Made by a program: the position numbers and the translations under genes
Origin: QHBQ01 sp038230695
GTDB taxonomy: Bacteria > Chloroflexota > Chloroflexia > QHBQ01
Direction of reading: 5' to 3'
DNA length: 12,219 nt
Assembly (NCBI GenBank): GCA_038230695.1
Contig: JBBRMT010000141.1
Location: 1-12,219, forward strand
The notes under the pieces: model-generated
The model's database searches: none
Told to the model about the DNA's origin: nothing
What the model saw: the letters and a program-made list of their open reading frames with translations, nothing else
In this document: positions 1 to 5,994 of the stretch, piece after piece
Layout: each line of letters begins with the position of its first letter
Position numbering within the stretch: position 1 is the first letter of the stretch

Positions 1-10
1 CGCTCGCGAT

Positions 11-388
11 CTACTCGTAGCTTGCCATCACCTCCGCGATCGTCAGCGGTTCGCCGACGCGGGTATGCTGCTGCATCGCCTGCTCGGCCACATCGCCAAT
101 ATCGCCCAGCTTCACCGCCAGGTCGCCCAGCGTCTTGGCCTCCACGCCACTCAGTTCGACCAACACGCCGAAGATAGCGCTGTAGCCCAGTTGTAGGGTG
201 CGCTCATCTTTGAGCGGGAAGGGGTCGCCGCTGAGGAAGCGGCAGGCGATCGGCAGGTCGTCATCATTCAGCCTCGCCAGATAGTCAGCGAGGATGGCGC
301 TCTTCTGCAACCGCTTGGTGGTCGCGCCCACCGCATCGGCGGTGGCGGCAAAGGCGGCAAAGCTGGCGCTGGGGTGGGGTTCGCTCAT
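11..388 (-). CDS. ATP-dependent DNA ligase, N-terminal domain only (cut by in-frame TAG)
   Basis: This 125-aa product resembles the start of the N-terminal DNA-binding domain of bacterial ATP-dependent DNA ligases. It has the family pattern: an opening 'F..ATADAV..T..RLQK', then a helix 'ILADYLARL', then 'ACRFLSGDPFP', a 'LQLGYSAI' stretch and a final 'EPLTIAEVMASYE'. Full ligases of this class are about 500-600 aa and carry a nucleotidyl-transfer lysine motif and an OB fold, neither of which is present here. The stop is TAG at 13-11, and the same frame continues as I-A-S to the window edge. That fits the usual continuation of this helix, so the gene is probably interrupted by a nonsense change, a sequencing error or recoding. 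The start ATG at 388 has no Shine-Dalgarno sequence and sits almost on the predicted transcription start. The family call is from pattern memory; a standalone N-domain protein is the alternative. Confidence 0.6.
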   Translation of the reverse strand: MSEPHPSASFAAFAATADAVGATTKRLQKSAILADYLARLNDDDLPIACRFLSGDPFPLKDERTLQLGYSAIFGVLVELSGVEAKTLGDLAVKLGDIGDVAEQAMQQHTRVGEPLTIAEVMASYE

Positions 389-394
389 GGGGAT

Positions 395-428
395 ATTGTA
401 TCATACTCAGTTGATTCGCGGGTGACGA
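395..428 (-). promoter_or_regulatory. Candidate promoter of the ligase gene (near-leaderless)
   Basis: Read on the minus strand, TCGTCA (428-423) is followed after 17 bp by TATGAT (405-400), each matching four or five of six consensus bases. A second possible -10, TACAAT, lies at 400-395. Either one places the transcription start within about 0-6 bases of the ATG at 388, so the mRNA would be leaderless or nearly so. This agrees with the lack of a Shine-Dalgarno sequence there. Confidence 0.4.
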
Positions 429-435
429 TAAATCG

Positions 436-464
436 TTGACAAATCCGAACATCCGTGTTAACAT
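436..464 (+). promoter_or_regulatory. Sigma-70-type promoter of the DinB-family gene
   Basis: A perfect TTGACA -35 hexamer (436-441) is followed after 17 bp by TAACAT (459-464). A TG at 456-457 gives an extended -10. Predicted initiation is near 471, leaving a leader of about 70 nt before the ATG at 542. Its -35 lies only 7 bp from the -35 of the divergent ligase promoter. Confidence 0.6.
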
Positions 465-523
465 AATTGTCGGAACCGCATCTATTTGATAAACACACAT
501 ATGCTAGCTTAGGGAGCAGCAGC

Positions 524-533
524 AAAGGGAGGG
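524..533 (+). promoter_or_regulatory. Ribosome binding site that sets the DinB start
   Basis: The purine run AAAGGGAGGG ends 8 bases before the ATG at 542. It favours this ATG over the in-frame TTG at 467, which lies inside the promoter/initiation region and has no Shine-Dalgarno sequence. Confidence 0.75.
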
Positions 534-541
534 TAAAGCCG

Positions 542-1030
542 ATGGCGGAAGATAGCCGCACGTTGGACACGATTTACGAAAACTGGAAGCTGTATCAGGA
601 TCACCTCAAGAATGCGATCGCCCCACTTACTGACGAGCAGTTGGCTCTACGCGCCGCACCTAATCTGCGCTCGATAGGTGAGAACGCTGCGCACATCATG
701 GGGGCGCGGATTGGCTGGTTCACCCGTCTGCTCGGCGAGGGCGACGACGAACTGAAGTCCATGCCCCGTTGGGATGCGCCCGGCCAGCCCACCCGCACCG
801 CTATCGAGCTGGTGGCTGGCCTGGATCTAAGCTGGAAGCTGATGGCTGGCTGTCTGGCACGGTGGAACGCGGAGGATATGCAACAGACCTTCATGCGGGA
901 GCGGGATGGTAAGACCTATGAACTATCACGAAGCTGGGTTATCTGGCACCTGCTGGAGCATGACCTGCATCACGGCGGCGAAATATCCCTGACCCTCGGT
1001 ATGCACGGGCTAGAAGCGCCGGACATCTAA
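542..1030 (+). CDS. DinB-family (four-helix metal-binding) protein
   Basis: This 162-aa protein has the length and layout of the DinB/DUF664 fold. Members are four-helix bundles that bind a divalent metal through three histidines; some are bacillithiol- or mycothiol-dependent transferases, but most have no known substrate. The likely ligands are visible. H51 lies in 'GENAAHIMGARIGWF'. H140 and H144 lie in the C-terminal 'HLLEHDLHHGGEI', with H136 and H143 nearby. The HxxxH...GG ending is typical of the family. The start at 542 is chosen for its strong Shine-Dalgarno sequence. The gene has its own promoter and is the only plus-strand gene. Its last 21 bases overlap the end of the convergent DUF4350 gene. 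The substrate cannot be told from the sequence. Confidence 0.88.
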   Translation: MAEDSRTLDTIYENWKLYQDHLKNAIAPLTDEQLALRAAPNLRSIGENAAHIMGARIGWFTRLLGEGDDELKSMPRWDAPGQPTRTAIELVAGLDLSWKLMAGCLARWNAEDMQQTFMRERDGKTYELSRSWVIWHLLEHDLHHGGEISLTLGMHGLEAPDI

Positions 1031-2221
1031 TCCCAACGCCATCTTGCGGGCGGCATCGGCACGATGGCTGAGGTCGAGCAAGGCGGCTTCGCTGTAACGC
1101 TCGGCTTTGGCGGGCGCATCTAGTTCGCTGAGGACGGTGAGCAGCAGGTTGCGGTCGAGCGGGCGGGGGCTGAGGCGGGCGAGTTCGGCGACGAAGGCGG
1201 CGGCAGGCAAGTTAGGGTCAATACCAAATGGGCGGGCCAGGTCGGCGCGTAGAGTAGCGCGATAATGGTCAACCACCCAGTTGCGGCGGGCGGCGCGACG
1301 GAACAGGCTACCCACCGCCGCCACGAACTCGCCGGACGAGCGGCGGGTATCGGGTGGTACAAGCGGCACGATGCGGCCAAAGCGCCTGCCGCTGAGAACC
1401 AGGTAGAGCGCAATCAGCATGGCGGCGTACAGCACACCCCAGCCCCAACGCTGGGTGAGCAGCACGGTGGATAGATCGTCGCCGCCGATGTAGCCGTGAT
1501 GCACCTCGTCGAGCGTGACCTTGCCGCCTTTGATAACCCCCGCCAACAGGTTGAGGGTGAGCGCCCCATTGTCGGCCTCTTGCAGCCCCAGGTTGCTGAA
1601 CAGGTGCGAGGCGCTGGTGACGAAGACACGACCTTTGCCCTCGTTGAAGCCAACCAGCAACGCCGCCGCTTTGCTGCCAAGATAGAGGGTGGTGGCATCG
1701 GTACGTTTGCTGATGTCCAGCGCGTAGTTGGTGCCGACACTGGCCTCGGCGACAGCAGGGTTCGGCATTGGCTGGGCGGGGTTTAGCTTATCGTAAGGCT
1801 TGCTGCTTGCCACCAGGCTGATATTCCAATCGCGCAGCACCTGGCTGGTTTGCAGCCCGCTCTCCGCCCAGATCAGGATGCCCCCGCCGCGCACCCAGGC
1901 CAGCAGGTCCTCGCGTTCAATCTGGGTTAGGTTACTGCCGGGTTCGATCACAAACAGGGCGGCAGCATCAGTGGGGATGTCGAAGGGGCCATATTCGATA
2001 CGCTCGGCCTGATAGCCGATTTTGCCCAGCCAGGTGTAGAGCGCCAGAGCGCCGTCCTGCGCCGCGTTGTGGCTGCTGCCCACGTTCTGGTCGGCGGAGT
2101 TGGCGGCAGGCGGGCTGGCGGCGAAGGCAAGCAGGCCAATCAACAGCACTGCTGCGATAACGAGCAGCAGCGTGCGGCGGTTGCCTCGGTTGCCTGTTCC
2201 AATTGTGGGCTTATTGTCCAT
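1010..2221 (-). CDS. DUF4350 domain membrane protein
   Basis: This 403-aa protein has an N-terminal transmembrane anchor (about residues 17-35), an extracytoplasmic DUF4350 domain (about 50-235), a second membrane segment (about 261-277) and a cytoplasmic tail. Family hallmarks are 'GALALYTWLGKIGYQ' (57-71), a 'GGGILIWAE' strand (112-120), 'DNGALTLNLLAG' (217-228), 'LDEVHHGY' (237-244), and 'RRFGR...RRSSGEFV' just after TM2. DUF4350 folds like a class I glutamine-amidotransferase (GATase)-type sensor or ligand domain, but its ligand is unknown. It is often encoded beside DUF4129, MoxR and DUF58 genes. Here it follows the DUF4129 gene by 104 bp of repeat-bearing DNA, and no MoxR or DUF58 gene follows. 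No clear Shine-Dalgarno sequence precedes the ATG at 2221. The stop lies inside the 3' end of the convergent DinB gene. Confidence 0.85.
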   Translation of the reverse strand: MDNKPTIGTGNRGNRRTLLLVIAAVLLIGLLAFAASPPAANSADQNVGSSHNAAQDGALALYTWLGKIGYQAERIEYGPFDIPTDAAALFVIEPGSNLTQIEREDLLAWVRGGGILIWAESGLQTSQVLRDWNISLVASSKPYDKLNPAQPMPNPAVAEASVGTNYALDISKRTDATTLYLGSKAAALLVGFNEGKGRVFVTSASHLFSNLGLQEADNGALTLNLLAGVIKGGKVTLDEVHHGYIGGDDLSTVLLTQRWGWGVLYAAMLIALYLVLSGRRFGRIVPLVPPDTRRSSGEFVAAVGSLFRRAARRNWVVDHYRATLRADLARPFGIDPNLPAAAFVAELARLSPRPLDRNLLLTVLSELDAPAKAERYSEAALLDLSHRADAARKMALGLDVRRF

Positions 2222-2253
2222 AGCTTACGATGGGCATTGCTGGTGGTTCAAGA

Positions 2254-2283
2254 TTCCCCCCCAACCCCCGCTGGGGGCTTTTT
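2254..2283. repeat. C-rich hairpin in the DUF4129-DUF4350 gap
   Basis: CCCCC (2265-2269) pairs with GGGGG (2273-2277) around a GCT loop. A C-run lies on one side and CTTTTT on the plus-strand side. It resembles a terminator only for plus-strand transcription, yet no plus-strand gene reads into it. The remaining part of 2222-2314 shows nothing else recognisable. It is more likely a dispersed G/C-rich repeat than a working terminator. Confidence 0.45.
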
Positions 2284-2314
2284 GCAGCGCGGCTTGCGAT
2301 GGCCGTGACGATAA

Positions 2315-2381
2315 GGCATGATTCATCATGCCCCTACGGCTAGCGCATCACTTTCAACTTTCAACTTGTCACTTTTAACTT
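2315..2381 (-). repeat. Composite repeat: heptad array plus GTAGGGGC palindrome
   Basis: On the plus strand there is a palindrome with arms GGCATGAT / ATCATGCC around TC (2315-2332), followed by CCTAC (to 2337). Then come five tandem heptads of pattern NNNACTT (2347-2381: ATCACTT, TCAACTT, TCAACTT, GTCACTT, TTAACTT). Read on the minus strand the order is heptads, then GTAGGGGC, then palindrome. The minus-strand DUF4129 frame runs through the heptads (residues about 286-298) and stops inside the palindrome. Confidence 0.75.
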
Positions 2382-3237
2382 CGTCTACCATGCTGGCGTA
2401 ATGGTCGTACTCCTCGCGGGTGGGCAGGTTATGGCCGTACCAGGTGCGGTCGAAGGTGTCCACGATGGGAGTGAGCAGCGCGGTAAGGCGGCTGGGGCCG
2501 AGGCGTTGCAGATACTCGCGGTTGGTCAGCGAGTGGTCGAAGCGGAGCAGGCCACGCTCGTCGAGCAGGATGAGGGTGGTAAGGTAGAGATAGCGGATGG
2601 CATCGCGGTAGTTGCCAGCAGCCGCCTGCTCCACCGCCCGCTGGCTGCTCTGCATCGAGCTAAGGTTGCGCTCCTCGTTGCTGGCAATGCTGGCTGCGCT
2701 GGGCGGCGCGAAGGTGCGCCCAGTCAGGATCACCACCATCCCCACCACCGTTACCAGCACTATCCCTAGCAGCAGCAACCCCCACGGCCCCAGACCCAGC
2801 ACGTTGATGCTAGGGCCATCCTTGCCCCAGATGATGAAGAATATAATCGCCAGCAGGAAGACCGCGCCGCCACTGCCGAATATCCAGATGCGTTGCTGGC
2901 GGGCGGTCATATCGCTGCCCCGCATCGCCAGCCAGGCCACGAAAGCGGCGAGTAGCCCCAGCAGCGTAGCGGTGCCGAGCGCACGGGTGGCTGGCTCCAG
3001 TTTACTGTACCAGGTGAAGGCGGCGCTGGCAATGTCGCTTATGGTGTCAATGAAGTCGCGGGGGCGGGCCTTGTCCTGATAATGGAAGCGTGGATCGCTC
3101 AACACCTGATGCAGCTTGTCGAGGCGCGGGTCGGGGGTGACGATAGGCTGGGGTAGCGCCGATGAGGGCGCAATGAATTGCGCCCCTACGGAATGGATAG
3201 CCCTGATAGGGGCGTGATTTATCACGCCCTTGCTCAC
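2326..3237 (-). CDS. DUF4129 domain membrane protein
   Basis: This 303-aa protein has an N-terminal 'LDKLHQVLSDPRF' helix (39-51) typical of the family, three transmembrane segments (about 88-106, 117-137, 151-172) and a cytoplasmic DUF4129 domain (about 198-285). The domain shows 'GNYRDAIRYLYLTTLILLDE' (208-227), 'LTNREYL' (237-243) and 'FDRTWYG' (262-268). DUF4129 domains occur in MoxR/DUF58/transglutaminase-type gene sets linked to envelope maintenance; the biochemical role is unknown. The GTG start at 3237 overlaps the upstream TGA in a GTGA junction, implying translational coupling. Residues about 3-27 are encoded by two palindromic repeats and residues about 286-303 by a heptad array and a third palindrome, so both termini appear to be repeat-derived additions. 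No alternative Met start exists before TM1. Confidence 0.85.
   Translation of the reverse strand: MSKGVINHAPIRAIHSVGAQFIAPSSALPQPIVTPDPRLDKLHQVLSDPRFHYQDKARPRDFIDTISDIASAAFTWYSKLEPATRALGTATLLGLLAAFVAWLAMRGSDMTARQQRIWIFGSGGAVFLLAIIFFIIWGKDGPSINVLGLGPWGLLLLGIVLVTVVGMVVILTGRTFAPPSAASIASNEERNLSSMQSSQRAVEQAAAGNYRDAIRYLYLTTLILLDERGLLRFDHSLTNREYLQRLGPSRLTALLTPIVDTFDRTWYGHNLPTREEYDHYASMVDEVKSDKLKVESDALAVGA
3166..3189 (+). repeat. GTAGGGGCG-family palindrome inside the DUF4129 frame (copy 1)
   Basis: The arms GGGCGCAAT and ATTGCGCCC are perfect 9-bp inverted repeats around GA (3166-3185), followed by CTAC. The architecture is 9-2-9, the same as the neighbouring copy at 3210-3229 but with different inner bases that still pair. 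Confidence 0.8.
3207..3229 (-). repeat. GTAGGGGCG-family palindrome inside the DUF4129 frame (copy 2)
   Basis: TA precedes the arms GGGCGTGAT and ATCACGCCC, which are perfect 9-bp inverted repeats around TT (3210-3229). It is in the opposite orientation to the copy at 3166. It lies 8 bases inside the GTG start, so the first residues of the DUF4129 protein are translated from it and it could also fold over the start of that gene in the mRNA. Confidence 0.8.
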
Positions 3238-4223
3238 TGCTGCTTCACCATCGGGGGGTAAGCAGGCTTACCCGCAAACTCGGCGGCCAGCACGCTTAGA
3301 TTGTAGCTCTCCTTACGCACGCGCAGGTCGAAGTAGAGCAACACCAGGGCGACAAAGCCGAAGGGTAGCAGAACGACGCGCAGCAAGTAGGCCACCAGGT
3401 CGAGGCCGAAGTTGAGCCAGACCTGGTCGGAGGTAGTTAGCGCCGATATAAACAGTGGGGCGATGGTGAGCAGCACCGCCGGGCCAACCGCCAGCAGCAG
3501 GGTGGCAGTTACCTGCCAGAACCTCCCGCCCACCAGCCGCCAGCTACGCCGCAGCGACTGGTTGCTGGGTGTCTGTTCCAACATTACCACCTGCACCACC
3601 ATAGACCAGCGCATCAGCAGATAGCCAACCACGGCAATGGGTGGCAGGCTGGAGTAGACAGCAGGGGCGATCTGGCTGCTGAGGCCACCGCTGCCTGCCT
3701 TGAAACCCTTATCGGAATCAACTTGCAATATAATCAGCACCAGGAAGACAGCGAGGATAACCGCGAACACCAGGCTGATGATACCCGCTCCGATCACCGC
3801 CAGCAGGCCGCCCAGCAAGGCGGTGAAGCGGGGGGCGACGCTGCGATAAGCCTGGCCGATGGAGATTGGCTGCCCGATGTAGCGGGCGGTGATAACCCGC
3901 GTCACCGCCGCCAGCACCACGAAGCTGACGATTACCTCGGCCAGCACCAGTAGCAGGCGGACCATGACGTAGATGAAAAGGGCAATCAGGTTGGTGCGGC
4001 TGAAGATTTGCTCGGTGCCAACCCCCTGAATTGGACTGAGCGCCGCGCTCACACTGTTGATAATCGCCAGGGGCAGTTCCAGCGGCACCACGATGCCGAG
4101 CAGCAGCAAGGGGAAACGGCCATAGATGGCAATGGCCGTGCCGAGGATGCCGAACACGCTGCGTGGCTGTAGCGGCGGCAGGTCGGGGGTGGTTGATAGT
4201 GGCGTGCTGCTTACTTTGCTCAT
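3234..4223 (-). CDS. Polytopic membrane protein, glycerophosphodiester phosphodiesterase membrane-domain type (329 aa)
   Basis: This 329-aa integral membrane protein has about six hydrophobic segments (roughly 36-58, 83-108, 135-167, 190-214, 236-260, 275-297). Family marks are 'MLEQTPSNQSLRRSWRLVGG' (214-233) and the C-terminal 'LLYFDLRVRKESYNL' (295-309). It is a paralogue of the next gene upstream. This domain is named after membrane regions fused to glycerophosphodiester phosphodiesterases, but no catalytic domain is present, so the role is unknown. I choose the ATG at 4223 over an upstream in-frame start at 4316, because AAGGTGA lies 6-12 bases before it and the ATG is 4 bases after the upstream stop. 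Translation is probably coupled on both sides, because the gene's own TGA is part of the GTGA start of the DUF4129 gene. Confidence 0.8.
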   Translation of the reverse strand: MSKVSSTPLSTTPDLPPLQPRSVFGILGTAIAIYGRFPLLLLGIVVPLELPLAIINSVSAALSPIQGVGTEQIFSRTNLIALFIYVMVRLLLVLAEVIVSFVVLAAVTRVITARYIGQPISIGQAYRSVAPRFTALLGGLLAVIGAGIISLVFAVILAVFLVLIILQVDSDKGFKAGSGGLSSQIAPAVYSSLPPIAVVGYLLMRWSMVVQVVMLEQTPSNQSLRRSWRLVGGRFWQVTATLLLAVGPAVLLTIAPLFISALTTSDQVWLNFGLDLVAYLLRVVLLPFGFVALVLLYFDLRVRKESYNLSVLAAEFAGKPAYPPMVKQQ

Positions 4224-4227
4224 CGGT

Positions 4228-5292
4228 TCACCTTGCGATTGCGGCGGTCGCCAGCGCTTCGATGTCGTATGCCTCGATGCGTACCCGCAGATTGAGATAA
4301 AATATGGTAAAGGCAATGATGCTGATGGGGGCCAGCCCGAAATCGAGCAGGCCGCTGAAGGCGAGGTTGAGGGCCAGCACGCTGGTGGCGTTCAAAGTGG
4401 GCAGCAGGCCCAGCAGCAGGGTCAACACCGTGCCGATACCCTGAGTGAGCAGCCAGATAAGCAGCACGGTGAGCAGCCACAGCCCGATGCTCATCCCCCA
4501 GTAGCCCTTGCCCACCAGGGCGCGGCTGCGCTGCAATGCCTGCGCTGGCCCGACCCGCTCGATGATCAGCGCGGGCAGGCTGACGAAGAAGAATGGCGCG
4601 AGCATTGGCACCGCAATCACCCCGATGAAGAACACCAGGCTGATACCAGCAGCGATGAATAGCAGATAGACCAGCGCGACCCAGCCGAGAATTGCGCCGA
4701 TGCGCCCGCCGATGTAGCGGTATGCCTCGCCTGCGCTCACTTCGCGGCCATGATAACGTTCATAGGCGGCATAGATCAGAGCCGCCGAAGCCAACTGCTG
4801 GAACACGTTGATCAGCGCAAGGGCGACGAGGTAGACACCGAGGCTGGCGTAGAAGTGACCGAGGCGGCTGATCAAATCGTTGGTGGCGTACGTGTTGAAC
4901 AGTGATACGCTCTGGAAGCGGGCCACATCGCCGTTCACCACGCTGAGGAACCAGACGTTGAAGATTACATCCAGCGCCAGATAGGGAACGTAGGCAATGC
5001 CGAGGATGGCGAGGAAGGTGGCAAAGTTGCTGCGATACAGGGCAAAGCTGCGGTCGAGCATCTCGCTGATGTTCAGCGGGCGCAAGTCGCCCGCCGCCGC
5101 GCCGTAGCTGACCTGCGGCTTGATGCTGGTGGCATAGTTGTAATCGGGCGCGGCGAGGTTGCCGCTTTTCGCCGCTACGCTGCTACCGCTCGCGGCATAA
5201 GGGTTGTACGGCACGAAGTCGCCCGCTGATGGGATGCTGGTTGCGCCTACATCGGGCGGCCCGCTATTCGGTTGCTGCCCCGGCTGTTCCAT
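4228..5292 (-). CDS. Polytopic membrane protein, glycerophosphodiester phosphodiesterase membrane-domain type (354 aa)
   Basis: This 354-aa protein has a hydrophilic N-terminal tail of about 68 residues rich in Pro, Gly, Ala and Tyr. The membrane domain opens with 'RPLNISEMLDRSFALYRSNF' (71-90), a typical beginning for this family. About six to seven hydrophobic segments follow, with a central 'ALQRSRALVGKGYW' (252-265) and the C-terminal 'FYLNLRVRIEAYDIEAL' (331-347). The last motif matches 'YFDLRVRKESYNL' in the adjacent paralogue. A good Shine-Dalgarno sequence, GGAAGGGG (5306-5299), precedes the ATG by 6 bases. It is probably the first gene of a tightly packed run with the 329-aa, DUF4129 and DUF4350 genes. 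The function is unknown. Confidence 0.82.
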   Translation of the reverse strand: MEQPGQQPNSGPPDVGATSIPSAGDFVPYNPYAASGSSVAAKSGNLAAPDYNYATSIKPQVSYGAAAGDLRPLNISEMLDRSFALYRSNFATFLAILGIAYVPYLALDVIFNVWFLSVVNGDVARFQSVSLFNTYATNDLISRLGHFYASLGVYLVALALINVFQQLASAALIYAAYERYHGREVSAGEAYRYIGGRIGAILGWVALVYLLFIAAGISLVFFIGVIAVPMLAPFFFVSLPALIIERVGPAQALQRSRALVGKGYWGMSIGLWLLTVLLIWLLTQGIGTVLTLLLGLLPTLNATSVLALNLAFSGLLDFGLAPISIIAFTIFYLNLRVRIEAYDIEALATAAIAR

Positions 5293-5315
5293 AGTTCGCC
5301 CCTTCCGATACGCTT

Positions 5316-5345
5316 ACTATATCACAAGCTAAGGGTGGCTGTAAT
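5316..5345 (-). promoter_or_regulatory. Candidate promoter for the 354-aa gene and downstream run
   Basis: On the minus strand ATTACA (5345-5340) is followed after 18 bp by TATAGT (5321-5316). This lies in the 78-bp gap after the DUF4126 gene and about 23 bp before the 354-aa gene's ATG. The -10 is good and the -35 moderate. Read-through from the upstream genes is also possible, because no terminator is visible in the gap. Confidence 0.35.
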
Positions 5346-5370
5346 CGCGGAATGGTTCGTGGCTCACTGG

Positions 5371-5988
5371 CTAACGCGAAATCTGGATTGGCCCCGGCGG
5401 AGGTGGTGGCTCCGGCGGACGCTTGCCCCGTCGCGCTGCCAGCCGCTTGCGTAGGCGATTGACCAGCCAGAAGGCGGGCAGCAGGAAGATGATAAGGAGC
5501 AGCAACGCCAGGATCGGCACGAACAGGGCCAGCACCGATGAGAGCGCGGCGACGAAATCCTCGGCCAGACTGACAAGGGGGTTGCCCAGCCCGGCGGTAC
5601 TCAGAGTGACGATCGGGCGCGATGTCGCCTTCAGCACATGAACGCCGCCTGCTGCCGCCGCGCCCAGCACCAGCGCGACGACGGGATTGACGTAGTTGTA
5701 CGCACTGTCGTGGCTGAGGTAGAGCAACGCGCCAGCGGCGGGGCGAATCAGGGTGTTGATAATGTCGTTGAGGTGGTCAACGCCGGGAATCTTGTCCACC
5801 ATCAACTCGACCGTGACCAGCACCAGCAGCACGCCGATTGCCCACCAGTCGGTTAGCGCATTGTAAGGGCTAGCCAGATGGATCGCGCCGAAGCGTCCGC
5901 CCAGGGAGAGGATAAGAAGCGGCAGGTAGGCGTTCAGCCCGGCGGGGGCGGATAGCGCCAACCCACCGATTAGCTGGGTAATATCCAT
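5371..5988 (-). CDS. DUF4126 domain membrane protein
   Basis: This 205-aa protein carries the signatures of DUF4126: 'SAPAGLNAYLPLLIL' (13-27), 'VELMVDKIPGVDHLNDIINT' (60-79) and 'IRPAAGALL' (81-89). Membrane segments lie at about 48-66, 103-120 and 150-177, with the first also hydrophobic. The tail is basic then proline-rich (178-205). The family is widespread and has no known activity. The ATG at 5988 lies 6 bases after the upstream stop, with a weak AAGGCGAG about 10 bases ahead of it, so translation is likely coupled to the 276-aa gene. Confidence 0.85.
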   Translation of the reverse strand: MDITQLIGGLALSAPAGLNAYLPLLILSLGGRFGAIHLASPYNALTDWWAIGVLLVLVTVELMVDKIPGVDHLNDIINTLIRPAAGALLYLSHDSAYNYVNPVVALVLGAAAAGGVHVLKATSRPIVTLSTAGLGNPLVSLAEDFVAALSSVLALFVPILALLLLIIFLLPAFWLVNRLRKRLAARRGKRPPEPPPPPGPIQISR

Positions 5989-5994
5989 CGCTGG

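Noticed and set aside
467..541. Upstream in-frame extension of the DinB gene from TTG at 467, whose first residues (MSEPH) match those of the divergent ligase product
   Set aside because: The TTG overlaps the promoter/initiation site and has no Shine-Dalgarno sequence, while ATG 542 has a strong one. The five-residue match is not supported by longer DNA identity.
2254..2283. Hairpin plus T5 as a rho-independent terminator
   Set aside because: The T-run is on the plus strand but the genes on both sides are on the minus strand, so it does not end any transcript I can identify. It is kept only as a repeat.
4224..4316. 31-residue N-terminal extension of the 329-aa membrane protein
   Set aside because: It would overlap the upstream gene and lacks membrane-protein character. 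The ATG at 4223 has AAGGTGA at good spacing right after the upstream stop.
4126..4662. 178-codon plus-strand open frame
   Set aside because: It lies antisense across two well-supported membrane genes, is Gln/His/Glu/Asp-rich as expected from reading hydrophobic codons backwards, and shows no family motif.
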